A DNA stretch of 64,000 nucleotides from positions 1 to 64,000 of the forward strand of contig NZ_JADEYQ010000013.1 of NCBI RefSeq assembly GCF_022627575.1, read 5' to 3'. The notes below the pieces were generated by a model, which searched no databases, was not told the origin of the DNA, and was given only the letters and a program-made list of their open reading frames with translations. The stretch's first letter is position 1. Every line of letters begins with the position of its first letter. Position numbers and translations under genes: made by a program. Of this stretch, positions 8,111-18,280 are shown one piece after another. This stretch comes from Sphingobacterium rhinopitheci. Its GTDB lineage: Bacteria > Bacteroidota > Bacteroidia > Sphingobacteriales > Sphingobacteriaceae.

Positions 8111-9637
8111 TTAAATAACCTTATTAAAAATTCCCTCTGCTTCTTTATCATCAAATTCTTTGATTTGTTTCAACAGAGCCTTTTTCATTTTTTTGACAAC
8201 CCCTTTGTATTTCGGATCATCATATACATTCTTTAATTCTTGCGGGTCATTTTGCAAATCAAAAAGTTCCCATGATTCTACTCGCTTATAAAAACGAATC
8301 AACTTATAGCGTCCTTCCTTGACTCCAAAATGTGGAGAAACAGCATGTTCACCATTCTCAAAATAATGATAGAATATTTGTTTTCTATGTTCCTTTTTAG
8401 CTAATTTTAAAACAGAAACAAAAGATTTACCTTGCATATCGTGAGGTTTTTTAACACCAGTCAATTCTAATAATGTAGGTGCAACGTCAGCATTTACGAT
8501 ATTTGCATCCGTGTGTACTCCATTTTTAATTAGCGCTGGATATTTCATAATGAATGGTGTGCGAAATGATTCTTGATACATGAATCTTTTGTCAAACCAA
8601 CCATGTTCACCCATGTAAAAACCTTGGTCCGAAAGATAAATAACGATCGTGTTTTGTTCTAAATTATTTGCCTTCAAGTAATCCAATACGCGTCCAATAT
8701 TACGATCCATGGATTGCGCCGTATTCAAATAATCTATCATGTATCTTCTAAACTTCCATTCAGCCAAAGCCTTACCTGATAACTTATCTGCATGCAATTT
8801 TTCGTAAACCGGCTGATAATATGCTGCGTATTGCTTCTTTTGGTCCTCATTCATACGCTTGAAATTACCGTCGGCCATCATCTTTTCCCACGATTCAAAC
8901 ATTTTCAAATCGTAGCCCATACGCATATCTTTATCAATCGACATTTCTTGACCAGCAGCAGCTTTTCGGGAGGAATAATCATCATAAAAAGTTTCTGGCA
9001 AAGGGAATTCATCGTTATCATAAGTACCAAAATCCTTAGGGTCCGGCATCCACGTACGATGTGTAGCCTTATGACCAATGACTAGACAAAAAGGAATGTT
9101 TGTGTCAATAGAATCGAGCCAATTAATAGCCTTGTCAGTCACAATATCCGACACATAACCTTCGACACGTTCCGTTCCTTTCTTTGAAATGAAGTCAGGA
9201 TTGAAATAATGTCCTTGATCATTCAGAATATCATAATAATTGAAACCTTGCAGTTTATGACCTAAATGTATTTTACCAATCCACGCTGTTTTGTAGCCCA
9301 CATTCTGCAAATCTTTCACGAATAGATTCTGTGAAAAATCAAAATGAGAAGTTTCATTATCCTTAAATCCATTTTTGTGACTGTATTTGCCCGTAAGCAA
9401 GGTTGCTCGACTTGGCCCACAAATAGAATTATTCACATATGCATTATTAAAAACTAGCCCTTCTTTCGCTATACGATCGATGTGGGGGGTACGCCCAATT
9501 TTGGATCCATAAGCTCCAATAGTTTGGTACGAATGGTCATCTGAAATAATAATAACAACATTTGGTTTGGATTGCTGTGCATGGGAAATAATTACATTTC
9601 CCATTACTACAGCAAACAATATAAGCCTTTTAATCAT
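8111..9637 (-). CDS. S1-family sulfatase, secreted
   Basis: 508 residues with a signal peptide (MIKRLILFAVVMGNVIISHAQ). The alkaline-phosphatase-fold sulfatase core starts with the metal-binding IISDDHS. The formylglycine motif is CGPSR with Cys73 and Arg77, the Cys-type substrate for the anaerobic/aerobic maturase. Further active-site pieces are WIGKIHLG, HKATH and LSDQGFYMGEHGW. The segment around NDQGHYFNP resembles N-acetylglucosamine-6-O-sulfatases, so a glycan 6-O-sulfate ester is a reasonable guess, but subfamily cannot be fixed by eye. It is the last gene of the SusCD operon and would desulfate the imported or surface-bound oligosaccharide in the periplasm. Its stop is followed by a hairpin terminator. 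Confidence 0.92.
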   Translation of the reverse strand: MIKRLILFAVVMGNVIISHAQQSKPNVVIIISDDHSYQTIGAYGSKIGRTPHIDRIAKEGLVFNNAYVNNSICGPSRATLLTGKYSHKNGFKDNETSHFDFSQNLFVKDLQNVGYKTAWIGKIHLGHKLQGFNYYDILNDQGHYFNPDFISKKGTERVEGYVSDIVTDKAINWLDSIDTNIPFCLVIGHKATHRTWMPDPKDFGTYDNDEFPLPETFYDDYSSRKAAAGQEMSIDKDMRMGYDLKMFESWEKMMADGNFKRMNEDQKKQYAAYYQPVYEKLHADKLSGKALAEWKFRRYMIDYLNTAQSMDRNIGRVLDYLKANNLEQNTIVIYLSDQGFYMGEHGWFDKRFMYQESFRTPFIMKYPALIKNGVHTDANIVNADVAPTLLELTGVKKPHDMQGKSFVSVLKLAKKEHRKQIFYHYFENGEHAVSPHFGVKEGRYKLIRFYKRVESWELFDLQNDPQELKNVYDDPKYKGVVKKMKKALLKQIKEFDDKEAEGIFNKVI

Positions 9638-9639
9638 GA

Positions 9640-10017
9640 TTATTTTGCTTGACTTATCTTTATAATTTTAGATTCGTTATTCGTAGCCTTTATTTCTATA
9701 GTCACTTCGCGAGCGTTTGCTCCTGTGTTTGGAGAAATCGTAATTTGCTGTGAAACTTTAGCCGAACCGTACATTCTATTAATGGTCAGCCAAGATACAT
9801 TTTCAGATTTTACAATCCACCAACCATTGGTTGTACCATCGATTGTGAGATTATATGAACCTCCTGAAGCTAGTACACTTACTGGAATATCATGAGTCAC
9901 TTCAAATGGGCCAGCTTGTGGTGCTACAGGCAGATCTTTACTACAAGAACTTAGTAACAACAGCAAACTAAAAATAGCTGAATGAATTTTTAAATATTTA
10001 TTTGTTATAATTTTCAT
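9640..10017 (-). CDS. BACON-domain surface lipoprotein
   Basis: About 125 residues from the ATG at 10017; an ATG at 10026 is also possible. Lipoprotein signal with lipobox LLSSC (Cys25), then a single BACON (Bacteroidetes-associated carbohydrate-binding often N-terminal) beta-sandwich: strands ending GGSYNLTIDGTTNG, the hallmark segment SENVSWLTINR, and the closing NAREVTIEIKATNNESKIIKISQ. There is no catalytic domain after it. The gene sits between susD and the sulfatase, so it is likely an accessory glycan-binding or spacer lipoprotein of this PUL. Confidence 0.8.
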   Translation of the reverse strand: MKIITNKYLKIHSAIFSLLLLLSSCSKDLPVAPQAGPFEVTHDIPVSVLASGGSYNLTIDGTTNGWWIVKSENVSWLTINRMYGSAKVSQQITISPNTGANAREVTIEIKATNNESKIIKISQAK

Positions 10018-10028
10018 CGTATTCATAA

Positions 10029-11849
10029 TTACCAATTAGGGTTTTGTTGCCATTTACCATCAGTTAACTCAATCATGCGTTGTTGGATAGGCAATAAATA
10101 ATCTCTGTTAACTTTAAATCCAAATCCATTTGGAAGAACTGCTTTGTACGGATCGATGTACCTTAGAGCAGCACCTGCGCTACCTGTTAAGTAAAAATTT
10201 ACAGACTTACCTGCAGGGGCAGTATCATAATATAGTAATGAACTATTATAAAATCCTGTTAGAGAATTTTCGGTATCCAGATTAGATCCTACGAATAAAG
10301 CACCTAGTGGTCTTCTACCAACAATTAGTTTATCTGCTGCTGCCCATCTGAAAATATCGGCTAACCGTGTACCTTCTGCCACCATTTCCACACGACGCTC
10401 TCGACGTACAGCTTGGATTACTTTTCCTAAATCATTAAATGCGTAATCTGAATTTGCATTAAATTCACGATCAAAGTTCACTTCAGGCATTCCCACACGC
10501 TGTCTTAGTGGACGCAATGCTTCAATCACTAGTTGTGAATCTTCACCCAACTCAGCAACTGCTTCTGCATAGTTTAATAAAACTTCAGCATATCGGAAAT
10601 AAATTACAGGCGCAGCACTCATTCCATCATCCAAAGTTGCCGCCATATTATCGTATTCTATATACTTATACATCGGATATCCCGTTGTATTTCTGTTCAT
10701 TCCACTTTGATTAATAGGAGGAAATGCTGCAACTGTACCTCCCGGTCGAATAGGCTCTCCCGGAACACCTACAGTCTGTGATAAGCGAGGGTCGCGTATC
10801 GTAGGAAGCAGTTCTTCACCATAAGTAGCTTGATGTGAAGATCTCTCTGTGCCAACAAATGGTCTTCCGTCGCGTGTCAAATAATCATCTACTAAACTCA
10901 GCGTAACTCCAATATCACCACCACCAGTAGATAAATATTTAGAAACACCATGGCCAATATTTTCAGCAGGGTTATATTTACGCCACATTAAGACCTCTCT
11001 ATTGGCACTCAAATCAGCGGTATTAAATAAATCTCTGTAATCTGTCAATTCCGATCCTGTAGTAGAGATAGACCAACGATTACTGTTAATTACTACCTGT
11101 GCTGCCTCTTTCGCAGCAGTCAAATATTCTTTGATCTTAGCATCTGTAACTGTACTTGTTTCGAAACCTGTATTCTTAGCTTTATGATACTTCTGCCAAG
11201 TTCCTTCATATAACGCAACTCTTGAAATCATAGCGTGTGCCACATCTTTATGAATACGCATAGAACTACTATTAGCTTTAGTACCAAGTAATGTAGTCGC
11301 CTTTTGTAAATCATTTAGCACTGAATCTATGATAACAACCCTACTATCACGTGCTAATAAAGTTGACTCATCATCAGAGCTCAATAAAGAATTAACCCAA
11401 CTTACGTCTCCATATTTCTTGACTAATTCGAAGTAAAACCAAGCACGAAAGAAATATGCCTCACCAATATACTGGTCGATATCACTTTGATTTCCTTTTA
11501 CACCAGAGGCCTTATTTAAGAAAAAGTTTAGTCCACGAATATCTTTATATTCATTTAATGCCTGTGCATTTGATATAGTCAACTGACCATTTAATCTTGG
11601 ATTAACTGTCGTAAAAATCATATTGTCCGTACGAGCATCATCGTAAGCAATACCCTCTCCTCCAGTAAACGCTGGATGATTTGGTAGCTTCTCATAAAAT
11701 TGATTAATGTACAATCGTAGCTCGTTCGCCGTGGCTAAACTACCTGTAGTCGAAAGTTGATCTATAGGTAAACGATCCAAAAAATTATCATTACACCCTG
11801 TTGTCATAAACAAGAATGAAAAAGCATATATATAGTTTTTTATTTTCAT
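10029..11849 (-). CDS. SusD/RagB-like glycan-binding lipoprotein
   Basis: About 606 residues from MKIKNYIYAF at 11849; the upstream in-frame ATG at 11882 lies inside susC and would spoil the signal. The lipobox is MTTGC followed by NDNFLDRLP, the classic SusD start. TPR-like helices follow, with the SusD landmarks IGEAYFFRAWFYFELVKKYGDV, AEVLLNYAEAVAELG and RRERRVEMVAEGTRLADIFRW. It binds the oligosaccharide on the cell surface as a lid over the SusC pore. It starts 10 bp after susC ends, so the pair is cotranscribed. Confidence 0.94.
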   Translation of the reverse strand: MKIKNYIYAFSFLFMTTGCNDNFLDRLPIDQLSTTGSLATANELRLYINQFYEKLPNHPAFTGGEGIAYDDARTDNMIFTTVNPRLNGQLTISNAQALNEYKDIRGLNFFLNKASGVKGNQSDIDQYIGEAYFFRAWFYFELVKKYGDVSWVNSLLSSDDESTLLARDSRVVIIDSVLNDLQKATTLLGTKANSSSMRIHKDVAHAMISRVALYEGTWQKYHKAKNTGFETSTVTDAKIKEYLTAAKEAAQVVINSNRWSISTTGSELTDYRDLFNTADLSANREVLMWRKYNPAENIGHGVSKYLSTGGGDIGVTLSLVDDYLTRDGRPFVGTERSSHQATYGEELLPTIRDPRLSQTVGVPGEPIRPGGTVAAFPPINQSGMNRNTTGYPMYKYIEYDNMAATLDDGMSAAPVIYFRYAEVLLNYAEAVAELGEDSQLVIEALRPLRQRVGMPEVNFDREFNANSDYAFNDLGKVIQAVRRERRVEMVAEGTRLADIFRWAAADKLIVGRRPLGALFVGSNLDTENSLTGFYNSSLLYYDTAPAGKSVNFYLTGSAGAALRYIDPYKAVLPNGFGFKVNRDYLLPIQQRMIELTDGKWQQNPNW

Positions 11850-11859
11850 TTGAATACAA

Positions 11860-14800
11860 TTAGAAAGTAAGATTAACACCAAAAGAATAAACCTTGCTTA
11901 ATGGATACATTTTACCCGTTCCAGAACCGCCAGCCAGAGTTTCTGGATCAAACATTTTCACCAATTTGGTGAATGTCAATAGATTTTCTCCACTGCCAAA
12001 AACTGATAATCTATTGATTCCAATTCGCTTACTAACCTCATTCGGTACACTATATTGTATAGTCAAATTCTTTAAGCGTATGAATGAAGCATTTTGCACG
12101 TATCTACTTGATGGCGATTGCGTTTTGTTCGTATACGAACTAATAGCACCTACTGGAGAAGCATACGGATTAGGGTAATACGCGTCTGGATTTTCAGGCG
12201 TATAATAATCTAAGTGTTGCTGGAATACGGTAACTTGAGCGAGTGAGCCTGATCCCCAAAAATAGGCGTCTAATGCTGCAGGCAAATAATTTTGCTTTCC
12301 AACACCTTGCCATAGCATATTCATAGACCAATCTTTCCAAGTCAATCCTCCGGAAATACTAAAATTATAACGTGGACTACTGTTACCTATGATGCCGTAA
12401 TCACCCATATCGCCTAATCGATTAGCACCAATATCTATCTTTCCATCACCATTGATATCCTCATATTTGACATCTCCTACAAGCCAATCTCTTGCCGAAA
12501 GATAGCCACGATTTAATTGATTGTATGCATTTGCTTCTTCAACAGTTTTTAACAAGCCATGTGAGGTATACCCCCATATTTCACCAACTTGCTTACCCTC
12601 ATACCAAGCTCCTCCCGGATTGAAATTTGTTGGATTTTGATATTTAGTAACAATAGATTTGTAATCTGTAAGCATCATACCTACATCATAGCTCCAATCG
12701 TCATTGATTTTATCTCTCCATTTCAAAGAAATTTCCCATCCTCGAGTCTGCAAATCTGCATTGTTCGTTTGCGGCGCGGTAGCACCGAACATATCCGCTA
12801 CATCACGCGATGGACCCAACATATCTCTGGTATTTCTTTGATACCACTCCAACGTACCCTGTAACCGTTGATTTAATATTGTAAAGTCAGTTCCTATATT
12901 TATACTTTGCACTTTTTCCCACGTAATTAATGGATTAAATGCCGCTGGAGCCTGAATGTAGCTTTCACGGTCATTACCAAAATAATAGCGTCCGCCCGTT
13001 CCTGGACCAGGAATAATAATATTCATACTTTCTAAGTAAGCATACATGTTTGCTCCTGCTTGATTACCAAGATTCCCGTAAGAACCTCTAATTTTTAGTT
13101 GATCAATCCAAGACACATTATCTTTGATGAACCCCTCTTCGCTAATATTATACCCGACAGAAACCGAGGGGAAGAATCCCCATCTTTGCGATGCTGCAAA
13201 TCGAGAAGAACCATCGTAACGTCCGTTCACTTCCAAAAGGTATTTATTCGCGTAATTATAATTTACACGAGCAAAAAAACCACGTGTAGCCCAGTGATTA
13301 CGAGCTTCACTCGAGGATTTGGTACCCGTTGCCAAATCTGTACCTGGTCTATCAAAACTAATTAATTCTGTTGCCGATGAAGTCAACTCTTTGTACTGCA
13401 TGTACTCTTGTTGAAATCCTGCTGTAAGGTCAATTTGATGTTTATCAAATTGCATTTTATAATTCGTGTAAATATTTGGCGTGATATAATTTTGCTCCGA
13501 CATTGTACGTGAGAAACTGCCCGTAAGTGGGATATTATATTCCGATCTATTTACAGATATAGGCATTCCATCAATACCATAGATTGTACCTGGCAGTTTT
13601 AAAGTGCTTCCATCATAATTGGTTCTTCTAAAATTCAAATCAGCAAACACTTTCCAATTTTTCAATGGAGAAATCTCCAAACCACCTAATAATACCAAAG
13701 TCCCGTTATTTGTCTTGCCTTCAGATCCGGATTGTAGGTAAGGAATCATTGATTGCTCATTCCAATTACCATAAAAATCATATGGCGACACATTCGGACG
13801 CATACGGGCTAGATTATGAAAGAAACTATCTTCATAGCCTGCCAATGGCGTTTTATTAGCGTTCTGTGTATACTTAACATTTGATTTCACTTTAATAAAA
13901 TCTGTTAATTGTGAATTTACTGACACATTGAAATTATATCGGTTATAATTTATGTCCGCATAACGCAGTGATCCCCCCTCATCATACAAACCTCCTGAAA
14001 TAAAAAATTGTGTACCTTCACTTCCTCCACTAAGGTTTATATTATAATTCTGACGCATTGCATAAGGCTTGTAATGTAAATCAAACCAATTTGTATTCGC
14101 TACACCATTCGCCGAATTCTCCCAACTTCCATAGCTATTGTTCGATACTTCTGGAAATATAGAAACCGATGTAGGATCGTTTATATATTGTTGTAATAAT
14201 GCAATTTTTTCTTCTGAATATTGTCTAGTCCCCAATGCGTTAAAAGTCGCAGCATTAAAATAATTGGCAAAATCTACCGAGTTTACCATGTCCGGCAATC
14301 TAATTGGAGAAGTAAATCCGGTATTACTTGTGAAGTTTATCTGCTTTCTACCTGCCTTACCTGATTTTGTAGTAACTAAGATTACACCATATGCGGCACG
14401 AGAACCATAGATAGCACCTGCAGAAGCATCTTTAAGTACAGAAATATTCTCTATGTCACTGGGATTTACATCAGCTAATGACATTTCCAATCCATCTACG
14501 AGCACATAAGGCTGATCTGATCCGCTAAGGTTACCTGCACCTCTCACATTAAGTTTAAAAGATTGTCCCGGTTTAGTAGCTCCATTGACACTCACGTTTA
14601 GTCCTGGTATAGCGCCTTGTAAACTTTGAGTAGCATTTACTACCGGTCTATTTTCCAATTCACTCCCCGAAATTGTACTAACAGATCCAGTTAAGTTAAC
14701 TCTCTTTTGAGTACCATAACCTACTACCACGACTTCATCCAATTGAGCCAAGTCCTCTTCTAACACAATTTGCATCACCCCCTGTTGGGCAGGCACTTGT

Positions 14801-15354
14801 TTGGAAAGAAAACCAACAGAAGAAAAATGTAAAACAACATTAGAACCTGTAACTTCTAGAGAAAATTTTCCTTCAGCATCTGTTATGGTCGATTTTGAAC
14901 TATTAACTTGCTTTACAGATACATTGGACAACGGTTTTTTATTAATATCTGTTACTAAACCAGAAACTGTAGATTGCTGAAGCGACTTTTTGGATTTAAT
15001 CACGACACGCTGGTTACTAATAAATTCCGCTTGAAGAGCATTCTTTGCTAAAATCGGTAAAAGAAATTCTTTCCAATTTTTTTTCTCTACAGAAATATTT
15101 TCAATAGAGACATTTTTAACTGCATCATCGTTGTAAATAAATGCAACCTCAGTCTGCTCCTCGATTGCTAAAAGAATATACTTAAGTTTTGCCTCCTTAT
15201 AATTGATTGTTACATAATCCTGCGCCAAAGATTCGCTTGCAAAAACATGCGCTGCAAAGGTAGGTGTAAAAAAAAATAATAACTTAAGGATTATCAAGCA
15301 CTTAAAGTAATAAGCAATTGGCACATGTGTATAAGCATGTGAGTTTTTTTTCAT
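11860..15354 (-). CDS. SusC/RagA TonB-dependent transporter with STN signalling domain
   Basis: About 1164 residues from MKKNSHAYTH at 15354, chosen because AATT precedes the ATG and the signal sequence begins there. Domains in order: signal peptide; STN (secretin/TonB N-terminal, about 45-115: VTINYKEAKLKYILLAIEEQ ... FIYNDDAVKNVSIE); a carboxypeptidase-regulatory-like domain (VSGLVTDINKKPLSNVSVKQ); plug with DEVVVVGYGTQKR and GAIYGSRAAYGVILVTTKSG; then the 22-strand barrel ending in LTF. The STN domain is the part that contacts a FecR anti-sigma factor, and a fecR/ECF pair lies just upstream. It imports the PUL's oligosaccharide using TonB energy and reports occupancy to the sigma factor. 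Confidence 0.95.
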   Translation of the reverse strand: MKKNSHAYTHVPIAYYFKCLIILKLLFFFTPTFAAHVFASESLAQDYVTINYKEAKLKYILLAIEEQTEVAFIYNDDAVKNVSIENISVEKKNWKEFLLPILAKNALQAEFISNQRVVIKSKKSLQQSTVSGLVTDINKKPLSNVSVKQVNSSKSTITDAEGKFSLEVTGSNVVLHFSSVGFLSKQVPAQQGVMQIVLEEDLAQLDEVVVVGYGTQKRVNLTGSVSTISGSELENRPVVNATQSLQGAIPGLNVSVNGATKPGQSFKLNVRGAGNLSGSDQPYVLVDGLEMSLADVNPSDIENISVLKDASAGAIYGSRAAYGVILVTTKSGKAGRKQINFTSNTGFTSPIRLPDMVNSVDFANYFNAATFNALGTRQYSEEKIALLQQYINDPTSVSIFPEVSNNSYGSWENSANGVANTNWFDLHYKPYAMRQNYNINLSGGSEGTQFFISGGLYDEGGSLRYADINYNRYNFNVSVNSQLTDFIKVKSNVKYTQNANKTPLAGYEDSFFHNLARMRPNVSPYDFYGNWNEQSMIPYLQSGSEGKTNNGTLVLLGGLEISPLKNWKVFADLNFRRTNYDGSTLKLPGTIYGIDGMPISVNRSEYNIPLTGSFSRTMSEQNYITPNIYTNYKMQFDKHQIDLTAGFQQEYMQYKELTSSATELISFDRPGTDLATGTKSSSEARNHWATRGFFARVNYNYANKYLLEVNGRYDGSSRFAASQRWGFFPSVSVGYNISEEGFIKDNVSWIDQLKIRGSYGNLGNQAGANMYAYLESMNIIIPGPGTGGRYYFGNDRESYIQAPAAFNPLITWEKVQSINIGTDFTILNQRLQGTLEWYQRNTRDMLGPSRDVADMFGATAPQTNNADLQTRGWEISLKWRDKINDDWSYDVGMMLTDYKSIVTKYQNPTNFNPGGAWYEGKQVGEIWGYTSHGLLKTVEEANAYNQLNRGYLSARDWLVGDVKYEDINGDGKIDIGANRLGDMGDYGIIGNSSPRYNFSISGGLTWKDWSMNMLWQGVGKQNYLPAALDAYFWGSGSLAQVTVFQQHLDYYTPENPDAYYPNPYASPVGAISSYTNKTQSPSSRYVQNASFIRLKNLTIQYSVPNEVSKRIGINRLSVFGSGENLLTFTKLVKMFDPETLAGGSGTGKMYPLSKVYSFGVNLTF

Positions 15355-15481
15355 AATTTTGAATTTTAATTTAATCATTAGAGTATCCCACTTTCCTAGG
15401 GCTTGATACTCTTGGTTAGTACGTTTTTGGGTAGTGGCTACATGGTAGACCTACCCTCTTTTTTATTATCTACTTTCTCAT

Positions 15482-16543
15482 TTAATAAATATATATTGTA
15501 TCATTTTTTATTTGGTAATTAATCTTCAGACTAGTTTTTCTTAAAATATCAAGGACTTGCGTGCACTCCTTTTCTTCGAAAGTTCCCGAAAAGGATAAGT
15601 CTCTTAATTGATCATTTTCAATGATGATCTCTTTATCATACCAACGTCCAAGTTTAAAAGCAATCTCAGATAGGGTTAAATTATTAAAGACCAACTTGTT
15701 GTCTACCCAAAGCATATCCGAAACTTTAGCAGCTTTTACATCAGCTTTAGTATAACTTATTGCTTCTTTCTGGAGCAAATTTTTCAGATTTAGATTTATT
15801 GAGTTTTTTTCGATTTTAGCTTTTGAGATTTTCACTTGATCCCCTGGGTTCATAATAATCTCCTTAGTATGATTACCACCTTCAATTTTGAGCGAGACTT
15901 TACCTTCTATAAGTGAAGTCGTGGTAGCTTGACTTTCCGGATATGAATTCAAATTAAAAATAGTTCCAAGCACCTTCACCTCAGTATCTTTGGTTTGGAT
16001 ATAAAGTGGTAGTTCAGGGTTTTTCGCGACTGAAAAATAACCTTCTCCTTTTAGCTCCATTCTGCGATGCTTTTCACCGTATCCCTTTAGTACTTTGAGC
16101 TCACTTTCATTGTTCAACCATACTTCTGTTCCATCCTTCAAGGTTAGAAATTTGCGCTCACCACGGTTAGTAGTGATATATTGCCAATTTTCATCGGATG
16201 ATGGAGTATTAACTTCGAAAAAATAAATACTCGAAAGCAAAGTAATAATTACAGAAGCGGCTATTGCAATGATTTTATAAACATGCTTAATACGGTTGAT
16301 TTTTGGTTGAATGGTAGATATTGGATCTTTTTGAATTAAGTCATTAGGTCTTGTCTTTTCGTAGACTATTTCAGCTTCCAGTAAGTCTGTTTTATTAATG
16401 CTGGATGTCAAATATTTGATAAAATTTAATCTTTCCACATCACCTTCAGCAAGTTGCATCAGCTCATCACGTTCTTCTGCCGTGCTATCGCCTTGCATCA
16501 ATTTATTTATTAAAAAAAGGTAATGTTCTTCGGTATTTGACAT
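15482..16543 (-). CDS. FecR-family anti-sigma factor
   Basis: 353 residues. A cytoplasmic N-terminal part (about 1-85) meets a single membrane segment around YKIIAIAASVIITLLSSIYFF. The periplasmic FecR domain contains RKFLTLKDGTEVWLNNESEL and VKVLGTIFNLNSYPE. A C-terminal DUF4974/STN-like domain begins FNNLTLSEIAFKLGRWYDKE. Such proteins hold the ECF sigma factor at the membrane until the STN domain of the cognate SusC signals substrate. It lies between the sigma gene and susC; about 125 bp of DNA before susC has no gene and may carry the sigma-dependent promoter, though I could not identify a consensus. Confidence 0.93.
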   Translation of the reverse strand: MSNTEEHYLFLINKLMQGDSTAEERDELMQLAEGDVERLNFIKYLTSSINKTDLLEAEIVYEKTRPNDLIQKDPISTIQPKINRIKHVYKIIAIAASVIITLLSSIYFFEVNTPSSDENWQYITTNRGERKFLTLKDGTEVWLNNESELKVLKGYGEKHRRMELKGEGYFSVAKNPELPLYIQTKDTEVKVLGTIFNLNSYPESQATTTSLIEGKVSLKIEGGNHTKEIIMNPGDQVKISKAKIEKNSINLNLKNLLQKEAISYTKADVKAAKVSDMLWVDNKLVFNNLTLSEIAFKLGRWYDKEIIIENDQLRDLSFSGTFEEKECTQVLDILRKTSLKINYQIKNDTIYIY

Positions 16544-16611
16544 AATTATTTGTGCGTTCTTCTATTATAGACACATCAAATAATTAAATTCCCCATAGTA
16601 GGTATTAATTT

Positions 16612-17154
16612 TTATAACTTTAAAAAACTGAAAAGTTTTTTGACGGCATTTTGGATATGTCGATCTACAGTTTTTGGCGAAATATTCATGCATTCTGCCA
16701 CTTGTTTATAGGTCATTTTCTCTTCTTTGACTAGAAGAAAAGCTTGTTTCGTTTTTTCAGGTAGATCTGAAATGGCTTTTTCTATTTTGGCAACAGCTTG
16801 CGCTCCGATGAGTAATTTCTCGGGATTTAAAGAGTCATCAGCATGCTCCGGTACATCATCATGGTTCACAAATTTAGGTTGTCGAACGCGCATCATGTTC
16901 AAACACTTATTTTTGATACTCTTAAATATATACTGTTCTATATTGCCTATCCGCAATAAATCTTCTCCAAGATGCCACATCTTCCACATCACCTCAGAAG
17001 TAACATCTTCGGCTAAATATTTGTCTTTAAGAAAACTAAATGCATATTTTTCAAACACTTTATAATTGGTGATAAAGTAAGATTTAAATACATACTCATC
17101 TCGCTCTACAGCAATTTTCAATTTATTTTCGGTAGATAAGCTGGTCAAAATCAT
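16612..17154 (-). CDS. ECF RNA polymerase sigma factor
   Basis: About 180 residues from the ATG at 17154; an ATG 21 bp upstream adds a hydrophobic stretch with no family support. Region 2 is seen as FKSYFITNYKVFEKYAFSFL ... DVTSEVMWKMW and region 4 as LPEKTKQAFLLVKEEKMTYKQVAECM followed by ISPKTVDRHIQNAVKKLF. This is the Bacteroidota RpoE-like group that pairs with FecR. It should direct transcription of the adjacent susCD-BACON-sulfatase genes when released by FecR. It is the first gene of the cluster. Confidence 0.93.
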   Translation of the reverse strand: MILTSLSTENKLKIAVERDEYVFKSYFITNYKVFEKYAFSFLKDKYLAEDVTSEVMWKMWHLGEDLLRIGNIEQYIFKSIKNKCLNMMRVRQPKFVNHDDVPEHADDSLNPEKLLIGAQAVAKIEKAISDLPEKTKQAFLLVKEEKMTYKQVAECMNISPKTVDRHIQNAVKKLFSFLKL

Positions 17155-17175
17155 AATTAGTATAAAGTATGGCAA

Positions 17176-17953
17176 TATACAAATCTCATGTCCTACATAT
17201 CAAATATTTATAATAAAATTTTAATGACAATGCTAAATGAAAAGAACACAGTTATAAAAAACCTTTTTTATCCTTAAAATACGTTTATCGAGCGATGTTA
17301 AACGGATAACTCCTAGTAACTTAAATTATAGATCCTCTGAAAACCTATCAAATAGACGATCCAAATGAGTAGTTATAAGATCTTATTTTGAAAACCAAAT
17401 TTTTGCATCTACAAATTATTATCCTGTCTATGAACGTCCGAACTAATCAGTCCGCATAGTCCATCATATAGATAAAAACCTTCCCAGAAAGCTATTGTAA
17501 ACATAAGGTCAATTGAATGCTATCCATTCACCAATGAGAGCATGTGCTCATATTTTTCTTGAGAGTTTTTCATAAAAATAAAGCTCCTATCTATAGTAAA
17601 CTAGTTCATTATTGAGATCTATTTTTAACCATTTAAAATCAATATCAAAACAAGTAAAACTAGAACTTTCATCCTGATCTATATAGGATATATAAATTCC
17701 AGTTCATGTTGTATAAATAGATAACGTTAAAAATCTTATTATTTTCAATAACTATTAACCAAGACATCTATACAGAGAAATTTACTGGTTTTTCGGTATT
17801 ATCGATGATTGAAGTCAAATTTACCTTGGTGTTTAAATATAATATAAATAAGTAGAATTATTGCCACAAACGATATAAAATAACTTGGCTAGGTGTTTAT
17901 TTTGCTTTAATTTTAAAATTAATGAATTTTATTTAATATTTGTTAAAATTATT
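17176..17953. other. Gene-poor stretch, about 780 bp
   Basis: No frame of credible length or family resemblance. It should hold the promoter of the ECF sigma gene (minus strand) and that of the small plus-strand genes starting at 17954. A short minus-strand frame from an ATG at 17573 is stopped after about 18 codons and may be a scrap of an insertion-sequence accessory gene, but this is too short to call. Confidence 0.5.
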
Positions 17954-18280
17954 ATGCCATTTAAGAAACTCACCTTTCTGTTTTGTATGACCTTTCTACT
18001 CTATTCTTATAATAAAACAAAAGTGGAAACTTTAGAACAAGGACGTGGAGCATTTACTTCAAATATCGATTTAGATCAATATTTGAAATCATATGATAAC
18101 ATTATTATAGAACTAAAAGAAGTTCAAACTGCAATTATTTCATTAAAAAGTAATGGCAATTCAACTACTTTAGGATTTAAGCCATCCAAAAGTCCGAAAG
18201 TAATTTCAGGGAGAATAGTTGGAGCTGGAAAGGTTAAAGGTAAGTGGAGAACAGGTATAAATGAAAAAAATAAATCATAA
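17954..18280 (+). CDS. Small secreted protein of unknown function
   Basis: About 108 residues from MPFKKLTFLF at 17954; the upstream ATG at 17885 would put an implausible cysteine-rich leader ahead of the signal. A hydrophobic signal (KKLTFLFCMTFLLYSYN) is followed by a polar body rich in Lys, Ser and Gly. LLYSY sits where a lipobox LLxSC would be, so a Cys-to-Tyr change (TGT to TAT) may have removed a lipid anchor. The stop overlaps the next ATG as TAATG, so it is coupled to the beta-barrel-like gene downstream. No family recognised. Confidence 0.55.
   Translation: MPFKKLTFLFCMTFLLYSYNKTKVETLEQGRGAFTSNIDLDQYLKSYDNIIIELKEVQTAIISLKSNGNSTTLGFKPSKSPKVISGRIVGAGKVKGKWRTGINEKNKS

Noticed and set aside
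17520..17573. Short minus-strand frame resembling an IS accessory protein start
   Set aside because: Stopped after about 18 codons; too short to distinguish from chance.
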